Positions 27,810 through 36,300 of a DNA stretch of 64,000 bases are shown piece after piece (positions within the stretch are counted from its first letter, which is position 1; every line of letters starts with the position of its first letter). Position numbers and translations under genes: made by a program. Location of the stretch: positions 30,108-94,107 of the forward strand of contig JAUBSN010000020.1 in NCBI GenBank assembly GCA_036704825.1. Direction: 5' to 3'. This DNA is from Microcoleus sp036704825. GTDB taxonomy: Bacteria; Cyanobacteriota; Cyanobacteriia; Cyanobacteriales; Microcoleaceae. The notes under the pieces were generated by a model, which ran no database searches, was not told the origin of the DNA, and saw only the letters and a list, made by a program, of their open reading frames with translations.

Positions 27810-30800
27810 CTAGCCAGTATTCCGCATTCCCGCAGCAATACCATTAATCGTCAGCAGAGCTCCCCGCAACAATTCACCTTTGCTGTAACGGGAGTGAATT
27901 ACCCCCGGAACCCCGCCGCTACCGTGCTGCCGCAAGCGTTTCAGCAGCGAAACCTGCAACAAACCCAAAGGCACAATCGTCGCATTTCGCAACTGCACGG
28001 AACGCTGCAATGCCGGATCTTCGTCCAACAAACGTTGGTGTCCGGTAATAGTTAAAACCAAATCGCGAATCAAGTGAAATTCGGCAGCAATTTGATCGAA
28101 TAAAGCCTTAAAACGCTCCTTATCAGCAGGCAAAGCCAACTCCTGTACGTAGTGTTCTGCAATCTGCAAATCCACCTTAGATAAAGTCATTTCCACCTTA
28201 GAAATTACCATTCTAAAAAATGGCCATTTCAAGTAGAAATACTGCAAAAGTTTCATGTGTTCTTCCGGTTCCTCTAGCAAAAACTCTTGCAAAGCTGTGC
28301 CGACACCGTACCAAGAAGGCAGCAAAAAGCGGCTTTGAGTCCAGCTAAACACCCAGGGAATTGCTCGCAAACCGCTGATGTCTTTTTTACCGCCGCGCCG
28401 GGCCGGACGAGAACTAATTTGCAACTGACTGATTTCTTGAATCGGGGTAACTTGGTGGAAGAAATCGACTAAATCCGGCTGTTCGTAGATTAAATTGCGG
28501 TAGTGCGATCGCGATTTCACCGACAACTCCTCCATAATCTCATTCCAAGGGTCGATGCCATCAAAACCAGTGTGCAGCAAACTAGCTTGAATTACCGCAG
28601 CCGCCACAGTTTCCAAATTGTAAAGCGCCAACTCCTGCAAAGAATATTTAGAAGCCAAAACCTCGCCTTGTTCAGTGATCTTAATTCGCCCGCTAATACT
28701 CTTTCCAGGCTGAGCCAAAATCGCCTTGTAAGCAGGCCCGCCCCCGCGCCCTACAGAACCGCCTCGGCCGTGAAAAATCCGCAACTCTACATTGTATTTT
28801 TCCGCAACCATTTGCAAAGCCTTTTGAGCTTTGTGAATTTCCCAATTGCTGCTGAGGAAACCCGAATCTTTATTGCTGTCCGAATAGCCCAACATCACCT
28901 CTTGCAATTTGAGAGTTTCGATTGGACATTGGATATTTTCTTCGCTTTTTTCCGCTAGTTCCTGCGCGTATCCTCCTGCTAGCAAAGCGCGATAAAGCGG
29001 CAAGTCAAAGATTTGCTGCATTACTTCCGGCGCTTTTTTCAAATCTTCCACCGTTTCAAAGAGGGGAACTACTTGAATGTTGCTAATTCCTGTCGCCGGA
29101 TCGTAAAGTCCCGCTTCTTTTGCTAACAGCAAAACCTCCAGTAAATCGCTGACATCGTGGCTCATGCTGATAATATAAGTTTGGCAAATTTCCCGGCCAA
29201 ACTCCTGCTGCATTTGCCGCAATATTCGGAAGGTATTGATTGTCTCGCAAGTCTTCGGAGAAAAGGGCAATTCTGCTGGAATTAAAGGGCGGCGAGTTTG
29301 CAGTTCCGTTGCGAGCCAAATAATTCGATCGCATTCCGACATTTGATTGTAAGGCTTAGGCAAAATTTGCAAGTATTCAGCAATTTCGCTCAAAGCGTCC
29401 GAGTGTACAGTTGACTCTTGGCGGATATCTAGGTAAGCCAAATTAAACCCGTAAATTTCTACTTGGCAGAGCAGATTTTCCAAGTCCCGACAGCTTAAAC
29501 CTGTTTCCACTAAATTGCGTTCAATGAGCTTGAGTTCGCTCAAAAACTCAGCGCCCGATCGATAAAGACCGGTCATTCCGGAATTTTTTGACAAAGCTTC
29601 GCGTTCCCGCTGCAACTCGTCTCCTTTGTACAGCCGCCAATTGCGATCGCGCGTATTTTCCAGCCGCTGCAGCACGTAGGCCAGCTTCAACCGATAAGGT
29701 TCTTGGCGGTAGCGGATTGCCCACTGCTCGTAAACCTCCGGGAATTCCGATTTGTCGCGATCGAGAGATTCGAGCAATTCCGGCAGCACATCGCTCCAGT
29801 GCAGCGACAAACTCAACAGTTCGTTCAGCCGCTTCACCGCGCCGATGTACTTTTCTAGCACCAAGTGGCGCTGATAGCAAGCCGTTTGCCAAGTCACTTT
29901 CGGAGTCACAGAAGGATTCCCGTCCCTGTCCGATCCCACCCAAGAACCGAACTTGCAAAAATTGTAACTAGGCGGTTTCAGATAAGGGTAAGAAGCGTGC
30001 AGAGCTTGCTTTAAGCGCTGGTAGAGTTCGGGAATAGCATCAAACAGAACTTCCTCGAAGTAGTGGAGAGTGTATTCCACCTCGTCAAGTACAGTCGGCT
30101 TGAACTGGTGCAGTTCGTCAGTGCGCCACCAGAGGCGAATTTCTTCCATCAGTTGCTCTTGGAGAGCGGCCGCTTCCCAGCAAGACACCGGGTAGGGACT
30201 TTGAGAGTCTGTCGCAACCACCAGAAATTTCTCGTCAACTTGGTCTAGCTGTTGGAGAATCTTCGCCATTCGTCGCTGTTTGGTGCGGATCGTGTGGCGG
30301 ACAATTTCCGTCGGGTGAGCTGTAAATACCAACCGAATGTCTAACTGATCGATCAAGCGCTGAATTTGCTGGCTGGGCACGTTCAAGCGCAGCAGCATCG
30401 GGAACAGTTGGTGAAAAGTGCCCGCATCTCGGGCGATCGTTTCGCTGCTGTCTGCACCGCGAGGAGCCATTTGGGCGGGACTCGGACCTTCCCGGTGGCG
30501 GGGGCGATCGGGGGCATCCATTGCTTGTCCTGGCAGCTTAGAAAACATCCGCCCACTAGCATCGTTGCTGCTAGCGTAAGCTAGCTGTTGGTCTCGCTGT
30601 TCGTAGTGCTGTTCGACAATGTTGATCAACTGAAAATACAGTGCAAAAGCCCTAGCTGCGCGGATGGCGGCGTTGAGGTCGAGCTTTTCGATTAGCTGTA
30701 CGACATTCGACTCGCGAAAGTGAGTGGCTTGTCCCTCGGCAGAATTGACCGATCGCATTTGTTGGAGCAAATCCACCAATTCCTGCCCGCACTCCTGTCG

Positions 30801-30935
30801 CAGCACCGATTCCCACAAGTCCTCTACAACTTTGAGGCGATTTCGCAGAAACAGGTCTGATTTTGAGTAAACGGGAGAATGGGAAATTGATGTTGCATCA
30901 ATAGCCTGTTCTGAAGATTGGAGGACTGAACTCAT
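27810..30935 (-). CDS. ppc: Phosphoenolpyruvate carboxylase
   Basis: 1041 residues from the ATG at 30935, which has GAGGA eight bases upstream; an upstream ATG at 31016 in the same frame lacks such a site. The enzyme fixes bicarbonate onto PEP to give oxaloacetate and refills the TCA cycle. Catalytic landmarks are VFTAHPTEIVRHT (catalytic His), GSWVGSDRDGNP, GYSDSNKDSGFL, FHGRGGSVGRGGGP and the C-terminal NGIAAGMRNTG. An acidic, Gln/Pro-rich insert around residues 140-190 (APDRPRHREG) is seen in filamentous cyanobacterial enzymes. Transcribed alone. Confidence 0.97.
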   Translation of the reverse strand: MSSVLQSSEQAIDATSISHSPVYSKSDLFLRNRLKVVEDLWESVLRQECGQELVDLLQQMRSVNSAEGQATHFRESNVVQLIEKLDLNAAIRAARAFALYFQLINIVEQHYEQRDQQLAYASSNDASGRMFSKLPGQAMDAPDRPRHREGPSPAQMAPRGADSSETIARDAGTFHQLFPMLLRLNVPSQQIQRLIDQLDIRLVFTAHPTEIVRHTIRTKQRRMAKILQQLDQVDEKFLVVATDSQSPYPVSCWEAAALQEQLMEEIRLWWRTDELHQFKPTVLDEVEYTLHYFEEVLFDAIPELYQRLKQALHASYPYLKPPSYNFCKFGSWVGSDRDGNPSVTPKVTWQTACYQRHLVLEKYIGAVKRLNELLSLSLHWSDVLPELLESLDRDKSEFPEVYEQWAIRYRQEPYRLKLAYVLQRLENTRDRNWRLYKGDELQREREALSKNSGMTGLYRSGAEFLSELKLIERNLVETGLSCRDLENLLCQVEIYGFNLAYLDIRQESTVHSDALSEIAEYLQILPKPYNQMSECDRIIWLATELQTRRPLIPAELPFSPKTCETINTFRILRQMQQEFGREICQTYIISMSHDVSDLLEVLLLAKEAGLYDPATGISNIQVVPLFETVEDLKKAPEVMQQIFDLPLYRALLAGGYAQELAEKSEENIQCPIETLKLQEVMLGYSDSNKDSGFLSSNWEIHKAQKALQMVAEKYNVELRIFHGRGGSVGRGGGPAYKAILAQPGKSISGRIKITEQGEVLASKYSLQELALYNLETVAAAVIQASLLHTGFDGIDPWNEIMEELSVKSRSHYRNLIYEQPDLVDFFHQVTPIQEISQLQISSRPARRGGKKDISGLRAIPWVFSWTQSRFLLPSWYGVGTALQEFLLEEPEEHMKLLQYFYLKWPFFRMVISKVEMTLSKVDLQIAEHYVQELALPADKERFKALFDQIAAEFHLIRDLVLTITGHQRLLDEDPALQRSVQLRNATIVPLGLLQVSLLKRLRQHGSGGVPGVIHSRYSKGELLRGALLTINGIAAGMRNTG

Positions 30936-31354
30936 CGGGCTGTTCCTCAATAGCTGCGGGTGTCTGTGAAAATTGTATGGTTTAGTTTCGCCTAAAACAC
31001 TTTTGTTTGCAGTCAAATTTGAGACTTATTGCAACGTAGAAAGTAGAAGGCACTTATGTACAAACTATAAGGAAAGATTAATTCTTAGACCACATATTGT
31101 ACCAATTGTCAAGCTTTCATATCAGTTGACTTGCGATTTGAGATTTTAGACGATCGGCGTGAGACGTTCGGCCAGGGGTCAGTTGCATCGCGCCAAGTCG
31201 AACAATTTGAGATTTACTCCCAAGATGAATCTGGGAAGTTGAACTAGGGTCGAAAATTTTTATCTGTCCCCGACAGAAGTACGCGGCACCGTATCCGTTT
31301 TTGGACACGGTCACAAAATTTAACTTCTAGCTGCAGCATCCATCCTTGGGCTTT
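30936..31354. other. ppc upstream region
   Basis: Control region of ppc, read leftwards. A TTGACA element lies at 31112-31107 on the minus strand, with no clean -10 at the usual distance. The part 31113-31354 shows nothing gene-like; the 65-codon minus-strand frame has no coding character. Confidence 0.35.
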
Positions 31355-31579
31355 CTAATCCTGTGATTGAGGAAAGTTGAGTACGGGAAGGCGCGACCCC
31401 CGAAAGACTTCTTCGCTTTCAACGCCGATCGACGCAACAAACTCAGCAGCAGCTTTAGCCGCCACCAATCCGCCCAGCATAGGTAAAGCGACCAAGCTCA
31501 ACAAAATATCTGAGGGAACTGGCAACTTTGGACTGTTAGGTGTTTCAGTTTTGAGCAAGTCTTGGTTTTCCGATGGCAT
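31355..31579 (-). CDS. Small conserved cyanobacterial protein
   Basis: 74 residues. The ATG at 31579 has AGGAAAG seven bases before it, which supports translation. A polar N terminus is followed by a hydrophobic, Ala/Leu-rich segment SDILLSLVALPMLGGLVAAK (about 23-42) and a conserved-looking end EEVFRGSRLPVLNFP. The single hydrophobic stretch suggests a membrane-associated small protein. I recall similar short cyanobacterial proteins but no assigned role. Confidence 0.65.
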   Translation of the reverse strand: MPSENQDLLKTETPNSPKLPVPSDILLSLVALPMLGGLVAAKAAAEFVASIGVESEEVFRGSRLPVLNFPQSQD

Positions 31580-31941
31580 AAATCTTTCCTGCGTATTCTG
31601 TTATCCCTAGTTTACAAGCTAGGGCGGGTTTTCTTGCCTCGTTGTATCCTAGATTGGGGCGAGTTTCGGTGTTCCTCCAAGAATTAGTGCCGTGTCGATC
31701 GCACGCCAGACAGGGGTGCGTGCCCATATCCCCTGAATGATGTGACACAAAAATGAGAGGATACGAGCGATCGCAGCCTCGATCGAGAGCCCGATCGCAG
31801 GCGCGTACAAAAGTTCGATCGCCCCCAGAATCGATCGCACAGTTCGATGGTCGGTGGCAAAGTCGATCGCCCTTCCTTGTGAAACTATCGATAATAATTG
31901 GATTGCACAAAATGACTAGCCCGCCCCGGTCGATCAATTCA
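31580..31941. other. Intergenic region dense in CGATCG-type sites
   Basis: 362 bases with at least nine CGATCG or GATCGC words between 31690 and 31870, far above the local average. Minus-strand frames of 130 and 63 codons here are built from these words and are rejected as genes. Nothing else is seen. Confidence 0.5.
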
Positions 31942-31981
31942 AAGGAAGTTGTGCGCGAGCGGGAGATGCAAATTTAAAATT
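31942..31981. repeat. 3' flank of the toxin/immunity cassette, distal copy
   Basis: 40 bases (AAGGAAGTTGTGCGCG onward) match 32825-32864 with one substitution. The proximal copy lies directly after the first immunity-like gene and joins straight into the truncated toxin-tip fragment, so it marks the junction of a tandem duplication of [toxin tip + immunity + 40-base flank]. Confidence 0.85.
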
Positions 31982-32441
31982 GAACATCCTCCCACTCACC
32001 CCATTCATCCTTAAACCACCCCAAAGTACGCCAATATCCATGACTATCGGATTGTTTTTCAAAAACAAACTCAAGGAAGCTCTCACCAGTTTGTAAGCAT
32101 AAACGCTTTTTGCTAGTCACGTCGAACAAAAATAAAGTAAGACTAACATGAAAAATATCTTCCCCGCTTTCAGTTCCTACCATATCCCCGCCAATCACAG
32201 CCGACCATGCTGTATGCAAAGGAGCATCTTCTCTCTCTCCAGTCCAGAGCCATCGACCAAATGATGGGGAATTTGGATATTTGATATCTAACCTAATTTC
32301 AGGATCGCGGTGAAAATCCTGTCCCAGAAAATTTTGAAAATCATCAAGGATTGCATCAATAATTTCCTGCCATATTTCTTGGATATATGCTTCTGCATAT
32401 TTTCCTGCATTCCAAAGCTGTTGTTCGAGAATTGGGTTCAT
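31974..32441 (-). CDS. Second (orphan) copy of the candidate immunity protein
   Basis: 155 residues, clearly a paralogue of 32863-33342 along the whole length: both begin with MNPILEQ and contain HTAWSAVIGG, MVGTESGE, FHVSLTLFLFD and RLCLQTGE. Differences include a missing Tyr before HTAW and a different C terminus (WEDVQF) because the frame stops inside the repeated flank. TTGGAGG eight bases upstream of ATG 32441 is a strong ribosome site, so it is probably expressed. It follows a truncated toxin tip and fits the orphan immunity genes seen downstream of polymorphic toxins, where they protect against toxin variants. Function is inferred from position only. Confidence 0.75.
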   Translation of the reverse strand: MNPILEQQLWNAGKYAEAYIQEIWQEIIDAILDDFQNFLGQDFHRDPEIRLDIKYPNSPSFGRWLWTGEREDAPLHTAWSAVIGGDMVGTESGEDIFHVSLTLFLFDVTSKKRLCLQTGESFLEFVFEKQSDSHGYWRTLGWFKDEWGEWEDVQF

Positions 32442-32503
32442 ATTTTGACCTCCAAGATAATCACTTAGGAATGAGAATTAAATAACTTACAATGCGTGAC
32501 GGT

Positions 32504-32560
32504 TCTTGTGGGATGGGCTCTTATAGCCCGTCCAGAAAGGGCGGGCGGGATGGGCACACC
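32504..32560. repeat. GTGGGATGGGC-type hairpin repeat inside the orphan cassette
   Basis: TGGGATGGGCTC...TAGCCCG and a following GGGCGGGCGGGATGGGC. It is related to the pair at 21372-21429. It separates the orphan toxin tip from the orphan immunity gene; in the intact locus these two genes are only 19 bases apart, so the element was inserted after the duplication. Confidence 0.65.
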
Positions 32561-32566
32561 CCACTT

Positions 32567-32854
32567 TCAAGAGTGTAAATTATTTAATTCGCGATCCTTA
32601 CTAATTTCCAAATAATTGGGGCTATTCATCCATCTATTAGGAGATACAGGGGTTCCTAGTCTCACTTGACCCCCTGATGATTTACTTATTGCGCTAGGAT
32701 CGTATGCAGTAATTAGGCGAGTAAAATCATTATCTTGAGTAATAACTACATTCCCGCCCTTATAGAATACAGTAAATTGCCGACCATTATCATTGATCCC
32801 GATAAACACACGCTCTGGTTTGTTAAGGAAGTTGTGCGCGATCGGGAGATGCAA
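32567..32854 (-). pseudogene. Orphan, truncated toxin-tip fragment
   Basis: 95 codons, possibly started by TTG at 32854. From NKPERVFIGIND onward it repeats the last 80 or so residues of the giant protease/toxin gene: TVFYKGGNVVITQDNDFTR, then LITAYD, GTPVSPN and NSPNY. The part of the tip before NKPERV, with its His and Lys residues (AGHAGKHDF), is missing and replaced by codons read through the repeated 3' flank. The C terminus runs 9 codons past the parent stop. Probably not an active toxin alone, but it is a donor from which a new tip could be recombined onto the large gene. Confidence 0.8.
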
Positions 32855-32862
32855 ATTTAAAA

Positions 32863-33342
32863 TTAATCAGTGTCGTAATCAAGATCCTCCCACTCACTCC
32901 ATTCATCCTTACACCACCCCAAACTACGCCAATATCCATGATTATCGGATTGTTTTTCAAAAACAAACTCAAGGAGGTTCTCACCAGTTTGTAAGCATAA
33001 ACGCTTTTTGCTAGTCATGTCGAACAAAAATAGAGTAAGACTAACATGAAAAATATTTTCCCCACTTTCAGTGCCTACCATACCCCCGCCAATAACAGCC
33101 GACCATGCTGTATGATACAAAGGAGCATTTTCTTGTTCTTCACTCCAAATCCATCTATTAAATGATGGGGAATGTGAATATTTGATATTTAATTGGATTT
33201 CTGGAGCGCGGTGAAAATTCTGTCCCATAAAAATCTGAAAATCATCAAGGATTGCCTCAATAATTTCCTGCCAGATTTCTTGGGTATATCCTTCGGGATT
33301 TTGACCTGCATTCCAAAGCTTTTGTTCGAGAATTGGATTCAT
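32863..33342 (-). CDS. Candidate immunity protein for the C-terminal toxin domain
   Basis: 159 residues from ATG 33342, with a consensus AGGAGG at 33355-33350; an in-frame start at 33378 overlaps the preceding gene and is not preferred. Soluble, acidic (many Glu/Asp, ending EWEDLDYDTD), with the pattern IWQEIIEAILDDF, HTAWSAVIGGGMVGTESGE and FHVSLTLFLFDMTSKKR. I do not recognise a named family. It starts 19 bases after the stop of the giant gene whose end looks like a polymorphic-toxin tip. Position, acidity, small size and duplication together with the tip all fit an immunity protein; that function is inferred. Confidence 0.75.
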   Translation of the reverse strand: MNPILEQKLWNAGQNPEGYTQEIWQEIIEAILDDFQIFMGQNFHRAPEIQLNIKYSHSPSFNRWIWSEEQENAPLYHTAWSAVIGGGMVGTESGENIFHVSLTLFLFDMTSKKRLCLQTGENLLEFVFEKQSDNHGYWRSLGWCKDEWSEWEDLDYDTD

Positions 33343-33361
33343 ATTTTGACCTCCTAGGTAC

Positions 33362-36300
33362 TCATTTACTGATTTCAAAATAGTTGGGACTATTAATCCA
33401 TTTATTAGGAGAGACAGGTGTTCCTGGTCTGACTCGACCGCCTGGGAATCTACTGATTCCGCTACGACCGTATGCAGTGATTACGCGAGTAAAATCATTA
33501 TCTTGAGTGATAACTACGTTCCCATCCTTATAAAATACAGTAACTTGCCGACCCTTATCATTTATCCCGATAAACACACGCTCTGGTTTGTTGATGATAT
33601 CAGCTTGTAGCTGCTCAGAAAAATCATGCTTACCCGCATGTCCTGCCTGACCAGACGGATTTGGCAATGCACCCTGCATATCTTTTTCAGAAAATTGTGG
33701 TCTATTATGAACCCGCAAACCCTGTGATAATGATTCTTCATCGGTTAATGTACGCGCGCCCGGATGAAAAGTACCAGCAGCGTTCCCAGAATTAACCTGA
33801 AAAAATTGACTTACTATGGTGAGGATATCTCGCGCACTAGCTGCCGTCATATTGCCAGCAGCTACTAACGCTGCCGCCTGTGCCGGCGCTGCTATTAAAG
33901 CACTGCCACCACTACCTCCAATAGTCAGTCCGATTAACAAAATTCCTAGTATTCCTGCTAGAAAAGTTAATCCGTTGGCAATGGCTCTTCCTAGCTGAAA
34001 ACTCAGATTATTCCGGTAATATGCCTCAATTTCCGCATGAGATTTTGCTCCTGGTGGGTACAAGAGGTCAGCTACATCCTTGAGGATACCGACGCCATTT
34101 ATCAGAGAGTGGTAAATGAATCCTTTGAGAAAATCTATGACAGCCTGTTTTCCCTGTGCCATCACCCTACGAAATTCGCGAAGAAATTTCTGTATTTTGT
34201 CCTGATTTGGTGAGCTACCTCCACCACCAGAACCACCAGACGGATTATTAGCTAAATCATCATTCCCACTCCCACCTGAAGGCGCATCAACTTCATAACT
34301 ACCAAAGACATCTTTAAACTCAGGCTCCTTAACAATAAAAGTCGGCAACTGCCAAATATCATCACTAGGCTTCGGCAACTTCTGAAAATCAATTGGCACT
34401 TCCCGTTTCGGCGCCTTATTCAACCGCGGCGCTTCCCCAAATGAGGGCAAATTATTCGTCTGGGTCTGTGTTCCTTCCGGGTCAAATGACCCCCCCGCCA
34501 CCTCATATTCACCCGGCAAATACTCCCCATCCTTCCAACTAGATTTCGACCAACTTTCACTCCAACTATTCCGACCATCATCATACTCAGTCCCGCTGCG
34601 AGTCCAACTCCAACTGCTGCCATTACTCGTATAGACACCCCCTTTCGTCACCGATTCCGAATCGTAACCGCTCACAGTTTCCGTCCAACTGTAACCTCCC
34701 TTAAAATAAGACTTGCTGTAACTTGAACTCCAGCTAGAATACTTGGACACCGAACTAGCTACGCCGTTACTATCGTAAGTGTTTTCGCTCGACCATTTCT
34801 CGTAACTCGAACTGCCATTTTCTGTTCTTTGGCCATCTTTATAAGTTGTAACTGTCTGTGAATTGCCAGTTCTTGAGGTATCGCTACTGTTAGATGAGGT
34901 GGAATTACTGCCCGAGGTGCTGCTATTACTTTTAGTAGCGGTTATTGTCGATTCGTCGCTGTTGCTTTGAGTAGTATAAGTATCAGCCTTGTGCTCGCTC
35001 TCCCACTGAGCATTATTTTCTGAATAATTTTCAAGCTCGGAATTAGAACTGACTTTGCCCTCACTGTTGCTGCTGGAATAATTAGACTTGCTGAGAGAAA
35101 AAGTATCCCGATTGTGGCTGCTAGTTGACGGCCCGTTTTGGTAATTTTGCGTGTCCCGACCTTGAGTGACAGAATAATTGTTATGGCGGTTGTTTTGCCA
35201 ATATGATGGGCCGTTGCTGCTGTTGGTTTCTTGAGATTGATTGACGGTGTAAGTGGATTGATTGCTGGTATTTTTTGATGGGCCGTCATCGTAACTACTG
35301 TTGGTATTACTATTGCCTTCCGAATAAACATCACGGCTGTTACTGCCGACTGTTTTGCCGTCTGTTGTAGTGTTGTCCCAGGTGGAATTGATTACTGAAT
35401 AGTTGTAGCTGCTGTTGCCGTTTTTGTAGAAACCGCTGCTACTGCTACTCTCAGAATTGGATTGATTGACTTGGGTTTCTGACCCGCTGTGAGTGTTGGT
35501 GGAACTGTTGTTATTGCTGCCCGATGTCCAGTCAGCTTTGCCTTGAACTAGAGTTGAACTGTTGCTGAGAGAACTTCCGGTGCTGCTAGTAGTGCGAGAG
35601 TTTGAAGTTGATTTTGACCCCCAATCGTCTTGGCGGTTGCCGTTATTAATTGCATAGCCTGTGCCGTATTGGCTATCTGATTCGGAGAAGCTGTTGCGGT
35701 AACTGTCGGCAGTGGTGTTTGTAGTTTGTTCAGGACTGGTATAATTGGTAGAATAGCGGGATTTTTGAAGAGATGAGCTTTGGTCGTTGCGATTGCCTTC
35801 GTATTTGACTCGGCTGTAGTTTTGCTGCGATTGATTTGTGTTTTCGACTGAGTTTTGGGAAAAGTTTTTGCTGGTGTAGGTAGCCGCATTTGTGCTGGAA
35901 TCGCTGGTTGATTCGTTAAAAGAGTTGCTCTTGCTGTTGGTGTTGACGGCGTTTTGATCCCAGCTTGATTCGGTGTTTGAGAAGTTGCTATTGGTTTGAG
36001 AGTTGGTGATGGTTGTGCCGTTGGAACTACTGGTAGAGGTAGTTGTATATGGCGCTAATTCTGTGGTATAAGAGCTGGTGCCAGAGTTGTAGTCTCCGGT
36101 TGAGGTGCTGGTAGTTTTTGGTGTGCCTGGGGCGTTGGTTGCGGTCGGTCTTTCTGAGGGTTTGGCTGTACTATTCGGAGAGTTACTGACATTGGCATCG
36201 GCATCAATCAGCGATTTTGTCAATTGTTTGGTGGCTGCTAATACTGGTATTGCGGGGATTGTTTCTGTGGCGGTAGCAATTGCTAATTGGGGATTTAAGA

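Noticed and set aside
31545..31937. 130-codon minus-strand frame
   Set aside because: Built from CGATCG-type words, overlaps the start of the 74-residue gene and has no protein-like pattern.
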